DNA from: Parascardovia denticolens DSM 10105 = JCM 12538
GTDB lineage: Bacteria; Actinomycetota; Actinomycetes; Actinomycetales; Bifidobacteriaceae
Assembly (NCBI RefSeq): GCF_001042675.1
Contig: NZ_AP012333.1
Span: 1,798,001-1,862,000 of the forward strand
Direction: 5' to 3'
DNA length: 64,000 nt
Below the pieces are notes generated by a model. That model was not told the origin of the DNA. It did no database searches and saw only the letters and a list, made by a program, of their open reading frames with translations. Made by a program: the position numbers and the translations under genes. Shown in pieces: positions 35,196-43,679 of this stretch (position 1 is the stretch's first letter; every line of letters starts with the position of its first letter).

Positions 35196-37348
35196 GTATG
35201 TTTATCCCCCAATCCTTGGCAGGAGGCCGCTACACCGTCGGCGAGCTGATCGGCCACGGCGGCATGGCCCAGGTGCACATCGGCACCGACACCCGTCTGG
35301 GCCGCACGGTGGCCATCAAAATCATGAGGTCCGACCTGGCCGAAGACAAGATCTTCCTGACCCGCTTCCGCCGCGAGGCCCGGGCGGTGGCCCAGCTGAA
35401 CAATCCCAACATCGTCTCCATCTACGACTCCGGCGAGGAACTCCTGCAGGACGCGGCCGGCCGGCAGGTCCGGGTGCCTTACATCGTCATGGAATACATC
35501 AAAGGCCGCACCCTGAGGGATATCATCAAGCTGTCCGGCTCTTTGAGCCCCCAGGACGCCGAACAGGTGATGATCGGGGTTCTCAACGCCTTGGATTACT
35601 CCCACAGGATGGGGATCATCCACCGGGATATCAAGCCCGGAAACATCATGATCAGCGACCAAGGCACGGTCAAGGTGATGGATTTCGGCATCGCCCGGGC
35701 CCTGGACGATTCCTCGGCCACCATGACCCAGAATCAGGGGGTGGTGGGCACGGCCCAGTACCTGAGCCCCGAGCAGGCCCGGGGCGAGCAGGTGGGGACC
35801 AAGTCCGACATCTATTCGGCCGGCTGCGTCCTCTATGAGATGCTGACCGGCAAGCCTCCTTTCACCGGGGACTCGGCTGTGGCCATCGCCTATCAGCATG
35901 TATCCGAAACGGCCACCCCGCCCAGCACCCTGGTTCCGGGGCTGGATAAGCGGTGGGACGCCATCGCGGCTCGGGCCATGAGCAAGGACACGTCCACCCG
36001 TTATGACGACGCGGCCACTTTCCGCCAAGACATCATCACCATGGCCCATGGAGGCGTTCCCATGGCGGCCGTCGCCTCCCCCTTGTCCGACCTTGCCAAG
36101 GACTCCTCCGCCCAGGCCCAGACCCAAACCGCCGTCGCCCCGGTCGACATGCCTCTGCCCGGTTCCTCCGACCAACCTCTGGAAGCGACCTCGGCCCTGC
36201 CGGCTGCCATCCAACCGGAGACAGGCGCCATGGCTGTCCTGGAAGACGGCCAGTCGGAAGACGACCGGCCCCGGGCCCTGCGCCGGCAGGAAGAAGAGGC
36301 CGCCCAGAAGAAGAGACGGAACAAGAAAATCGCCATCGCCGCCATCATCGGCCTTCTGGCCTTGGCTGGGGTCATGTTCGGCCTCTGGTATTACTTCAAC
36401 TCCCAAAGCCAGCTGGTCAGCGTGCCGACCATCGAGACCAGCATGTCCCGTACGGCCGCCAAGGAAGCTGTGGAATCCGCCGGCCTCAAGTTCCAAGCCG
36501 TGGATGACAACGATTCCAGCGCCGCCAAAGGCACCTTCACCAAGCAAGACCCCCGGGGAGGCACCAAGCTGAAGAAAGGATCGACCGTGCGCGTCTGGTT
36601 CTCCACCGGCCCCAAATCCGGGACCGTCCCCGACGTCTCCGGCCTCAGCCAGACCCGGGCCCGCGAAGTCCTGACCAAGGCCGGCTTCACCATCACCCAG
36701 ACCTCCACCGAGAATTCGGACACCGTGGCCAAAGACATGGTCATCAGGACCGACCCGGCCGCCGGCACCCAGCAGGCGGAAGGGACCTCGGTCATCCTTT
36801 ACATCTCCACCGGACAGACCACCGTCCCCTCGGGCTTGGTGGGCAAAAGCCAGGCCAGCGTGGTCAAGACCTTGAACCGCAAGGGGTTCAGCACCAACAT
36901 CATGCAGGAGGAATCGGAGACGGTCCCTTCGGGAAGCGTGACCCGGGTCGACCCGGCCGAGGGGACCACGGTCTCCCAGGGATCGACGATTACGGTCTAC
37001 GTGTCCACCGGCCCCAAGCAGGTTTCGGTGCCTTCCTCCTCTGACGACCTGAGCTCCACCAACGGGCAAAGCGTGAAAAAGACCTTCACCAACGCCGGCT
37101 TCACCTCGGTGAGCGTTCACGGGAGCGCTTCCGACCCGGTGAAATCGGTGACGATCAACGGCAAATCATGGGATTCGGCGCAAGGGACGTCCGTCCCGGC
37201 CAACAGCCCGGTTGTGATCACCACCGAGCCGGCCAGCTCACCCTCCCCCAGCGACACCCCCGGCGGCGGGAGCGGAAACTCCGGGTCCAGCGGTTCCTCG
37301 TCAGGCTCAGGAAGCGGGGGCGGCTCAGGGTCAGGGAACAATCCGTGA
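35192..37348 (+). CDS. pknB: PASTA-domain Ser/Thr protein kinase PknB
   Basis: Membrane kinase of 718 residues sensing cell-wall precursors or fragments. The kinase domain (about 12-275) has GHGGMAQVHIG, VAIKIMRS, HRDIKPGNIM, DFGIAR and GTAQYLSPEQARG. After a linker there is one membrane helix (about 372-394), then four PASTA repeats (about 398-640, each ending in a VxxSTG-like strand; the fourth is divergent), and a Gly/Ser-rich tail (GGGSGNSGSSGSSSGSG). It is the final gene of the operon and converges with the sortase gene. Confidence 0.97.
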   Translation: MSMFIPQSLAGGRYTVGELIGHGGMAQVHIGTDTRLGRTVAIKIMRSDLAEDKIFLTRFRREARAVAQLNNPNIVSIYDSGEELLQDAAGRQVRVPYIVMEYIKGRTLRDIIKLSGSLSPQDAEQVMIGVLNALDYSHRMGIIHRDIKPGNIMISDQGTVKVMDFGIARALDDSSATMTQNQGVVGTAQYLSPEQARGEQVGTKSDIYSAGCVLYEMLTGKPPFTGDSAVAIAYQHVSETATPPSTLVPGLDKRWDAIAARAMSKDTSTRYDDAATFRQDIITMAHGGVPMAAVASPLSDLAKDSSAQAQTQTAVAPVDMPLPGSSDQPLEATSALPAAIQPETGAMAVLEDGQSEDDRPRALRRQEEEAAQKKRRNKKIAIAAIIGLLALAGVMFGLWYYFNSQSQLVSVPTIETSMSRTAAKEAVESAGLKFQAVDDNDSSAAKGTFTKQDPRGGTKLKKGSTVRVWFSTGPKSGTVPDVSGLSQTRAREVLTKAGFTITQTSTENSDTVAKDMVIRTDPAAGTQQAEGTSVILYISTGQTTVPSGLVGKSQASVVKTLNRKGFSTNIMQEESETVPSGSVTRVDPAEGTTVSQGSTITVYVSTGPKQVSVPSSSDDLSSTNGQSVKKTFTNAGFTSVSVHGSASDPVKSVTINGKSWDSAQGTSVPANSPVVITTEPASSPSPSDTPGGGSGNSGSSGSSSGSGSGGGSGSGNNP

Positions 37349-37370
37349 GCCCAGGCTCCGCCGGACCGGC

Positions 37371-38564
37371 TTAATTCACCGATACGTAATTGGACGAGAA
37401 CCTCAGATAGGGGATGTTCGCCGCCGCCCAAGGGTAGCCCCATTGGAAGAGGGCGGCGACCAGGCCCACCACCAGGAGGATGAGCAGGACCGCCCGGATG
37501 GCCGCAGGGCCGGGTTGCAGACGGTTGATCCAGCTGAAGAGGCTGAAAAGAGGGCGGTCTTCGGCCGGGGTCCGCAGATGTGCGCGCAAAGCCCCGTATC
37601 GCAGGGAGAAAGCAGCGGCCAGGTAAGTCACGGTGTAGGCCAGGAAGGCGATCAAGGCGATCTTGCCCGTGTCCGGCAAGGCGGCAAAAGAGGTGGTCAG
37701 GCTGGGCTTCTCCTCCTGGCTGAAAGTAACCTGGCCATTGGCGTCTTTCCCGGCCAAGGCGGCTGGGATGCCTTCGGACACGTTGGACCAAGAAGACAGC
37801 TTCCCGTAAGAGACCCACCGGTGGGTGGCCGTGCTGTAACGAGGCTCGCAGGTGGTCAGTGTGATGAGCCGCTGAGTCGGGGTCTGGCCGGCTTGGTGGG
37901 GCACGGGGGCCACCACTTCCGCCTGGTCGGGGGTGACTATTTCATGACTGGTGTAATCATAGACGTACCAATAGTGGGCGGTCCGCACGATGATCTTGTC
38001 CCCGGTCTTGAATTCATCCACATGGGCCAGGGGTTCGCCATACCCGGCCCGGTGGCCCGCGGCCGCGAAATTGCCCACGGCCCCCGCTTTCTGCGAGGTC
38101 TCGTAATGGCCAAGCCCATGTAGGTTCAGGTCCTCCTGGCTGGTGCCTTCGACGACGTTCCTCGCCCAGCGAGCCCCGAACCGGGGGATGTAGATCTTCG
38201 CTATGACGCTCCCGCGGATGTAGGACCCGCTTTCCACCGGGGCCGTAGCGGCTTCGTGGGCGGGGGCCACCTTATAGGAGCCGGCTTGTTTGGCCGAGGT
38301 CCAGGAAGAGGTATAGGCCTGGGCGTCCTGCTCCTGGGTCTGTTGGGAGACCACGCCCGTCCACCAGAGCTGCCAGACCACATACAGGGCGATGACTACG
38401 GCGACGACCAAGAGGATCTCGCCGATGGAACCGATCACCCCGCCCACGACCTTGCGGGCCGTGCTCTTTCGCTTCTGCCGCGGCCGGTGGCTCCTCCGTT
38501 TTTCCGCCTGAGAATGCCGTCCTTTCATCCCTCTACCCCCGTTCCTTTCACTTTCGAAGCTCAT
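37371..38564 (-). CDS. Class E sortase with an internal LPDTG segment and extra C-terminal helices
   Basis: Membrane cysteine transpeptidase of 397 residues. A basic N-terminus and one helix (about 40-62) precede the sortase domain (about 110-260) with the catalytic His in AAAGHRAGYG, Cys in TLTTC and Arg in EPRYS. Class E sortases anchor secreted proteins to peptidoglycan. Unusually, the part after the domain reads ALPDTGKIALIAFLAYTV followed by a second helix end and Arg-rich RYGALRAHLR, just like a cell-wall sorting signal (LPxTG, helix, positive tail), then another helix near the C-terminus. The ATG at 38564 has AGGAGG upstream. It follows the DUF881 gene by 23 bases. Confidence 0.9.
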   Translation of the reverse strand: MSFESERNGGRGMKGRHSQAEKRRSHRPRQKRKSTARKVVGGVIGSIGEILLVVAVVIALYVVWQLWWTGVVSQQTQEQDAQAYTSSWTSAKQAGSYKVAPAHEAATAPVESGSYIRGSVIAKIYIPRFGARWARNVVEGTSQEDLNLHGLGHYETSQKAGAVGNFAAAGHRAGYGEPLAHVDEFKTGDKIIVRTAHYWYVYDYTSHEIVTPDQAEVVAPVPHQAGQTPTQRLITLTTCEPRYSTATHRWVSYGKLSSWSNVSEGIPAALAGKDANGQVTFSQEEKPSLTTSFAALPDTGKIALIAFLAYTVTYLAAAFSLRYGALRAHLRTPAEDRPLFSLFSWINRLQPGPAAIRAVLLILLVVGLVAALFQWGYPWAAANIPYLRFSSNYVSVN

Positions 38565-38587
38565 GCCCGTCCTCCTGCTTGCCGCTT

Positions 38588-39379
38588 TCACTCGCCCTTA
38601 TTTCCCACGGTGGACGCGTATTTCAGGGTCTGCGTGGTCATGGACGTCTTCGCGAAACGCAAAGATTTCACTTTCTTGGCCGAATATCCCAGACCATCCG
38701 CCTCAACATACTCCAAATAAGTGCGGATGGCGGGCGAAGAGTTGAGGGAGACCATGAGCTGGTCAGGGTCCCCGATGGCGCTGATGGTATAAGGAGGGGC
38801 GAACTGTTTGCCTTCGATCAGAAGGACGTTGCCGACGCAGCGCACGCTCGTGGAGGCGTTGACCCTCTGCCCCTGGATGGTCATGGCTTCCGCTCCCCCG
38901 GCCCACAAAGCGTTGACCACGGCCTCGATGTCCTGCTGATGGACCACGTAATCATTGGCGTTATCCGTAGTGCCGGCGTTGCCCCTCACATGTTGGCTCC
39001 ACAAAGGGGAGTCATTGAGGGTGACGGTGACCCCCGGCCCTTGCAAGGCGGGCAGGACCGTTTGGGTCGAGTTGGAATTGGCGTTGGCTTCGGACGAGGC
39101 GTTCACATCGGAGGCCAGGTTCTTTTTGAGGACGTCGATCTGGTTGGTCAAAGATTTCACGTCGTTGGTGAGGGCGTTCACCGTCTGCCCCCGCTTGGCC
39201 AGGAGCCCTTCGGTGTTGGTGCTGGGATCATAGGAGGAGTTGGAATCGACGTTGATGAAGAAGAGCCATCCGACGAGGGAGAAAATTACGATGGTGACCA
39301 AGGTCATGTACCAGGGAGTCTGGTCCCTGTGCGAATGCACCCTCTGGGAGGAGGGCTGTCTCCTTGAGAAAAATGCCAT
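38588..39379 (-). CDS. DUF881 family membrane-anchored protein
   Basis: Protein of 263 residues with an N-terminal helix (about 25-43, LVTIVIFSLVGWLFFIN), a coiled-coil-like stretch (LTNDVKSLTNQIDVLKKNL) and the DUF881 domain (GPGVTVTLNDSP, VVNALWAGGAEAMTIQGQRV, IRCVGN-like SVRCVGNVLLIEG). Function is unknown; the gene is widely found beside crgA, sortase and pknB in actinobacteria, and similar ORFs in firmicutes lie near division genes. Probably co-transcribed with the sortase gene and divergent from crgA. Confidence 0.92.
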   Translation of the reverse strand: MAFFSRRQPSSQRVHSHRDQTPWYMTLVTIVIFSLVGWLFFINVDSNSSYDPSTNTEGLLAKRGQTVNALTNDVKSLTNQIDVLKKNLASDVNASSEANANSNSTQTVLPALQGPGVTVTLNDSPLWSQHVRGNAGTTDNANDYVVHQQDIEAVVNALWAGGAEAMTIQGQRVNASTSVRCVGNVLLIEGKQFAPPYTISAIGDPDQLMVSLNSSPAIRTYLEYVEADGLGYSAKKVKSLRFAKTSMTTQTLKYASTVGNKGE

Positions 39380-39533
39380 GCCCGACGCCCCTATCTATCG
39401 TTGGGAACCATTTTATATGCAGGTGTCTATCCGGCCCGGACAGGCCCTTTTCTTCCAGCATAACCAGTAGAATGGCTTCTGGAATTTTGTGTGAGACTTC
39501 CGGATAATCTCGCGGATGGCCCTAAGGAGAACA

Positions 39534-40193
39534 ATGGCAGACGAAGAGCAGACAAACGAGACCCTCAAGGATCAGACTGCTTCTGATGCGGCTGAGCAGA
39601 CAGAGGATGAGACCGTAGACAAGGCCGAGGAAGAAACGACCGATACGACGGAAACGACGGAAGCGGCCGATCAAGCCAGCGAAGCCGAAGAAACCGAAGA
39701 GTCCGACGAAACAGGCGAAGCGGCCGAAGCCGACGACGAGGATAAAGCGGATACGAAGGAGGCGGAAGAGGCGGAAGACAAGGACGAGACCGCGGGCAAA
39801 GACTCACGCAAGAACTCCGGCAAGCCCTCCCTCCTAGGCCGCTCCAACAAGAAAAAGTACGAGTTCAAGCCCGAAAACCCCGAAGCCGTGGAAGAGGCCG
39901 TCAAGCGTCTGCAGGAAGGCATCAGCGACGAGAACATGACCCCTCAGATGGAAAAGATCATGCGTCGCCAGGAAGACCAGACCAAACGCGTGGAGAAGGC
40001 CATCGGAGAGACCCACGCCAACCCCCGTTGGTTCGTCCCCGCCTTCAGCTTCCTCCTGATCCTGGGCCTACTATGGGTGGTCGTCTACTACATCACCGGC
40101 CTGTACCCCATCCCGGCCGTAGGGGCTTGGAACCTGGCCATCGGCGCCGGAATCTCCTTCATCGGCTTCATCATGCTCATGTGGTGGCACTGA
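39534..40193 (+). CDS. crgA: Cell division protein CrgA with long acidic N-terminal extension
   Basis: CrgA helps recruit FtsI and other late septum proteins. The canonical domain occupies the last 85-90 residues: NPRWFVPAFSFLLILGLLWV and a second helix ending in GFIMLMWWH. The first 105 residues are highly acidic (Glu/Asp/Thr/Ala repeats) and are followed by a short Lys-rich switch (GRSNKKKYEFKPENPE). Total 219 residues against about 80-95 for most CrgA proteins. ATG chosen because AAGGAGA precedes it. Divergent from the DUF881/sortase pair. Confidence 0.93.
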   Translation: MADEEQTNETLKDQTASDAAEQTEDETVDKAEEETTDTTETTEAADQASEAEETEESDETGEAAEADDEDKADTKEAEEAEDKDETAGKDSRKNSGKPSLLGRSNKKKYEFKPENPEAVEEAVKRLQEGISDENMTPQMEKIMRRQEDQTKRVEKAIGETHANPRWFVPAFSFLLILGLLWVVVYYITGLYPIPAVGAWNLAIGAGISFIGFIMLMWWH

Positions 40194-40384
40194 TTCCGTC
40201 TCCCCCCTTCAACATCGAACACCCCTCTTGTGTCCTTCATGCAAGAGTGGAACTGTGCCCGCCAGGCCTATATGCCGTCGTTCTTCCGCGTCTGACAAAC
40301 CAACCAATGCCGCTGACGGCCAGAGCGACTGAAAGCGAAGAGACGACGAAGAGACGATGGGGGAGGCGGTAAAAGCCGACGAAC

Positions 40385-41185
40385 TCAGATGGTCAAGACC
40401 CTGACCAGCCATATGGCGAGCAAGAGCAGGGCCATGCCGCCCCCATACAGCCCCATCCTGAATCCGATGGACTTCCCCCGCAAAGAGGGGACCCCGTCCG
40501 TCATCAGCCAACTCAGAAGCGCCCCCACGGCGAAGCCGCCCAAGTGAGCCTGCCAGGCGACGCCTGAGCCAAAAAGCATGGGGACGACGAGGATCAGACC
40601 GAGGAAAACCACCATGCTCCAGGCGTTCTGCCGGCCGGGGCTCTTCAAGGCGGTCACCACCATGGCCCCGAACAGGCCGAAGATGGCCCCGGAGGCGCCA
40701 ATCATGCTGGCCACAGCCGAGCTAGGCCCCGAGGCCAAAGCGGACAAAAGGAAGGCGACCGAAGCCCCCAAGCCCGAGACCAGGTAAAGGGCGAGGAATT
40801 CCCAGTGCCCCAGCATTCTCTCCAAAGACAGGCCCGCCAGATAAAGGGAGACCATGTTGAAGAAGATATGCGAGATGTCGATGGAATGCATGAAGAGGAC
40901 GGTCAGCAGGGTCCAGGGGTGGGCCAGGGACTGGTCGGACCGGAGCACGAAAGCGCTTTCGTAAACGGCCAAGGCCGGCCGGTTGGTAAAGTAGAGGATT
41001 CCGGCGATCAGCCAGAAGAAGACGCATAAGGCTATGAGGATCACCGTCATGTTGGTCCCCCCATTGCGCCATTCGTAGAGCCACTTCCTGCGGCGGACGC
41101 GGAAAGACTGGCGGCGTTCGTCCTTGCTTTTGCGCGGGCGGCCCGAGGGGTTCTCGAAAGGATTCTGGTTTCCGTTATAAGCCAT
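40385..41185 (-). CDS. Rhomboid family intramembrane serine protease
   Basis: Membrane protease of 266 residues with six or seven helices after a basic N-terminus of about 45. The catalytic Ser is in the GASGAIFGLFGAM motif, the catalytic His in AWQAHLGGFAVG, and the helix-2 motif SHIFFNMVSLYLAG is normal. It would cleave membrane-embedded substrates; none can be named. It converges with crgA; the 190 bases between them hold nothing I can identify. Confidence 0.95.
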   Translation of the reverse strand: MAYNGNQNPFENPSGRPRKSKDERRQSFRVRRRKWLYEWRNGGTNMTVILIALCVFFWLIAGILYFTNRPALAVYESAFVLRSDQSLAHPWTLLTVLFMHSIDISHIFFNMVSLYLAGLSLERMLGHWEFLALYLVSGLGASVAFLLSALASGPSSAVASMIGASGAIFGLFGAMVVTALKSPGRQNAWSMVVFLGLILVVPMLFGSGVAWQAHLGGFAVGALLSWLMTDGVPSLRGKSIGFRMGLYGGGMALLLLAIWLVRVLTI

Positions 41186-41404
41186 GCCTCTATCCTATAT
41201 CAGGATTGCAACACCCTGGCTTCGCTCTGGTTTCAGGAGCGCAACACGCCGGGACACGCCTGAAATACCGGTGATAATAGCCCCTGGGAAAAATTCTCAG
41301 GCCGGAGACGGCGTGTTGTCACCACTTTCCCATAATTTCAGCATAGAATGAATACCAACGATGCCATGGCAGGTCATGCGCGTCTTAAACCGAAAGGAGC
41401 CATT

Positions 41405-41644
41405 ATGGACGATCACAAGTCAGGAAACGGCTGGAAGTTTTTTGCACTGGTTTTCGGCGCCTTGCTCGCAGGCTTGGTCGGCTTTTACATCTACAAGCAA
41501 CAGAACCCTGAGTATGACCCGTGGGAAGAACCATGGGAGAACAGCTCGTCTCCTGTAGACCTCGGTCTCACCGATGAGGATGAGGATGAGGACGCCGCGG
41601 ATGAGGAAGCTGAAGCAGCCGAGGCTGCGGCCGACGAGAAGTAA
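41405..41644 (+). CDS. Small acidic single-pass membrane protein
   Basis: Protein of 79 residues: short N-terminus, one helix (about 10-30, FFALVFGALLAGLVGFYIY), then a tail with Asp/Glu making up most of the last 30 residues (EDEDEDAADEEAEAAEAA). AAAGGAG precedes the ATG; the longer open frame to the left was not used. A terminator follows at 41701. Unknown function. The acidic cytosolic or external tail resembles in composition the CrgA extension encoded 1.2 kb away. Confidence 0.75.
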   Translation: MDDHKSGNGWKFFALVFGALLAGLVGFYIYKQQNPEYDPWEEPWENSSSPVDLGLTDEDEDEDAADEEAEAAEAAADEK

Positions 41645-41700
41645 ACCCTTCAGTCTTCTTCCTGTATACGTCTTTTCACATTTATCAACCTTTATCACAG

Positions 41701-41735
41701 AGGAAAAGCCCAGGTGCCGAACCCGGGCTTTTCCT
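41701..41735 (+). terminator. Intrinsic terminator after the small acidic membrane protein gene
   Basis: AGGAAAAGCCC (41701-41711) pairs with GGGCTTTTCCT (41725-41735) over 11 bases with a 13-base loop, followed by TTAAG. Its placement just after the stop at 41644 supports termination of that gene. Confidence 0.82.
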
Positions 41736-41917
41736 TTAAGCGGATCGGAAACACCAGGATGGGATCAGTTGAATGAACCGGCAAGATACTAGCCAATGAG
41801 CCGTTAACCGTCAACCGACAAGCCGATGACCAGCTAAAAAGATAAAAATCACGAATCGACCGAATCAAGAGACCAACTGAACCAATAAGGAACCAATAAG
41901 ACAGAATCGAGGAATCC

Positions 41918-43528
41918 ATGCCAGACAAAGACGCAGTGGACCAGAAAACACAGACCCCGCAAGGCCAGATCCCGCAAGGAGACCAAGCAAGGCCAAGCGA
42001 CCAAACCCAGAAGAACAACGGTATGCCGGACGAAGCCGAGACCGTCAGCCGTCACAAGACCACCATCCAAGGAAAGCAAGTCAGCTATGACGCCGTCTGC
42101 GGCAACATCTGGGTGGAAACGAAAGAAGTGAAACCAGCCGCTTCCGTCTTCCATGTGGACTTCGTCAAGGTGGACGAAAGCGGCAAGAGCGATTCCACCC
42201 GCCCCGTCACCTTCATCTTCAACGGCGGTCCCGGGTCCTCCACCACCTTCCTGCTCATGGGGTCCTTCGGCCCCCGCCGGATCGACACCGGCGAAGTTGC
42301 CCAAGGCCTGTCCGCCCCCTACCAGGTAGTGGACAACGACTACTCCATGCTCCCCTTCTCGGACCTGGTCTTCATCGACGCCCCCGGGGCCGGCTTCTCC
42401 GACGTGGCGGACAAGGCCAAGAAGGAGATCTGGAGCGTGGACGGGGACGTGGCCGCCTTCAGCCAGTTCATCCGCCGTTGGTGCAGCAAGAACCACCGCT
42501 GGAATTCGCCCAAGTACCTCTTCGGCGAATCCTACGGAACCGTCCGCGGGGCCGCCCTGGCCCTGAAGATGCAAGTGGATGGCGCCTCCCTGACCGGGGT
42601 CACCCTCATCTCCAACATCCTGGATTACGCCCACACCTTCAGCGGGGACGACCAGCTTTACATCGGTTACTTCCCCACCTTCGCCGCCACCGCCCACTAC
42701 CATGGCAAGGCCGGGGCCGGGGAAGACGCGGCCGCCTTCATCCAGAAGGCCCGTGAATTCGCGAATGGCGAATACAGCAAGGCCCTGGCCTTGGGAGACA
42801 GACTCAGCTCCGAAGACCTGGATAAGGTGGCCCATGACTACGCCCAGCTGACCGGCCTGAGCGAGGACTACGTCAAGCGCAACAACCTGCGGGTTCCTAT
42901 GGAACGGTTCAGCAAGGAGCTCCTCCACGAGGAAGACAAGGTGGTCGGAGTATATGATGGCCGCGTGACCGGCTATGACCTGGATCCGGCTCGCAGCGAG
43001 GAGACCTACGCCGCCGACGACGCCTATCTGGACCCGGCTTACACCTCCGCCTGTGAGAATTACCTGCGGGAAGAGCTGGGGGTCAAGGACCACCGTCTGC
43101 GTCGGGGCTTCGCCGATTTCGACCTGGGCGGCACCGAGCCCGGCAAATCCTGGAACTGGCACCACACCCTGCCCGATTCCTCGGTCACCAAGGCCCTGGC
43201 CTCGAGCTTCGTCCCCTTCCCCCGCGTGATCGATGACCTGGCCTGCGCCATCAGCCACGAGCCAGGGCTCAAGGTACTGATCGGCAACGGCTGGTACGAC
43301 CTGTGCACGCCTATGTCCCAGACGGAGTACGACATCGACCATCTTGGCCTGCCTAAGCCGCTGCGGGCGAACGTGGCTTTGACCTACTACCCCTCCGGCC
43401 ACATGATCTACACGGCCCCACAGGCCCTGGCCAAGATCTGGAAGGACCTGGCGGCTTTCTATGCGGCCGATGCCTCCCAAGTCGCCCAGCTGGATGAGCG
43501 GCAGCGCCTGCCTGGCGCCTTCGCCTAG
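41918..43528 (+). CDS. Serine carboxypeptidase, peptidase family S10
   Basis: Alpha/beta-hydrolase of 536 residues that would remove C-terminal amino acids from peptides. The catalytic triad motifs are clear: Ser in FGESYGTVRG, Asp in IGNGWYDLCTP and His in YYPSGHMIY; FNGGPGSST forms the oxyanion region. No signal peptide or membrane helix is visible; the N-terminus is hydrophilic and Gln-rich (about 45 residues), so it is probably cytosolic, unlike eukaryotic relatives. It stands alone between two terminators, so it is a single-gene unit. Role could be peptide scavenging. Confidence 0.93.
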   Translation: MPDKDAVDQKTQTPQGQIPQGDQARPSDQTQKNNGMPDEAETVSRHKTTIQGKQVSYDAVCGNIWVETKEVKPAASVFHVDFVKVDESGKSDSTRPVTFIFNGGPGSSTTFLLMGSFGPRRIDTGEVAQGLSAPYQVVDNDYSMLPFSDLVFIDAPGAGFSDVADKAKKEIWSVDGDVAAFSQFIRRWCSKNHRWNSPKYLFGESYGTVRGAALALKMQVDGASLTGVTLISNILDYAHTFSGDDQLYIGYFPTFAATAHYHGKAGAGEDAAAFIQKAREFANGEYSKALALGDRLSSEDLDKVAHDYAQLTGLSEDYVKRNNLRVPMERFSKELLHEEDKVVGVYDGRVTGYDLDPARSEETYAADDAYLDPAYTSACENYLREELGVKDHRLRRGFADFDLGGTEPGKSWNWHHTLPDSSVTKALASSFVPFPRVIDDLACAISHEPGLKVLIGNGWYDLCTPMSQTEYDIDHLGLPKPLRANVALTYYPSGHMIYTAPQALAKIWKDLAAFYAADASQVAQLDERQRLPGAFA

Positions 43529-43578
43529 GCTCGATATTCACATCGGTGATATTCACATAGGAATAACGAAAAATAACG

Positions 43579-43620
43579 AGGGGGGAGGGGCTCGGCTCTG
43601 ATACCGGGTTCCTCCCCCCT
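43579..43620 (+). terminator. Intrinsic terminator after the S10 carboxypeptidase gene
   Basis: AGGGGGGAGG (43579-43588) pairs with CCTCCCCCCT (43611-43620); a GTTT follows. It sits between convergent genes (carboxypeptidase and glycogen phosphorylase) and may serve both. Confidence 0.75.
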
Positions 43621-43679
43621 GTTTACAAGTTCCCTTGCTATAACTGAGGAAAACTTAGCCTTGTTGGCCTTACGAAGCC

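Noticed and set aside
35042-37120. 692-codon minus-strand frame opposite pknB
   Set aside because: Glycine/histidine-rich antisense product over an unambiguous kinase-PASTA gene.
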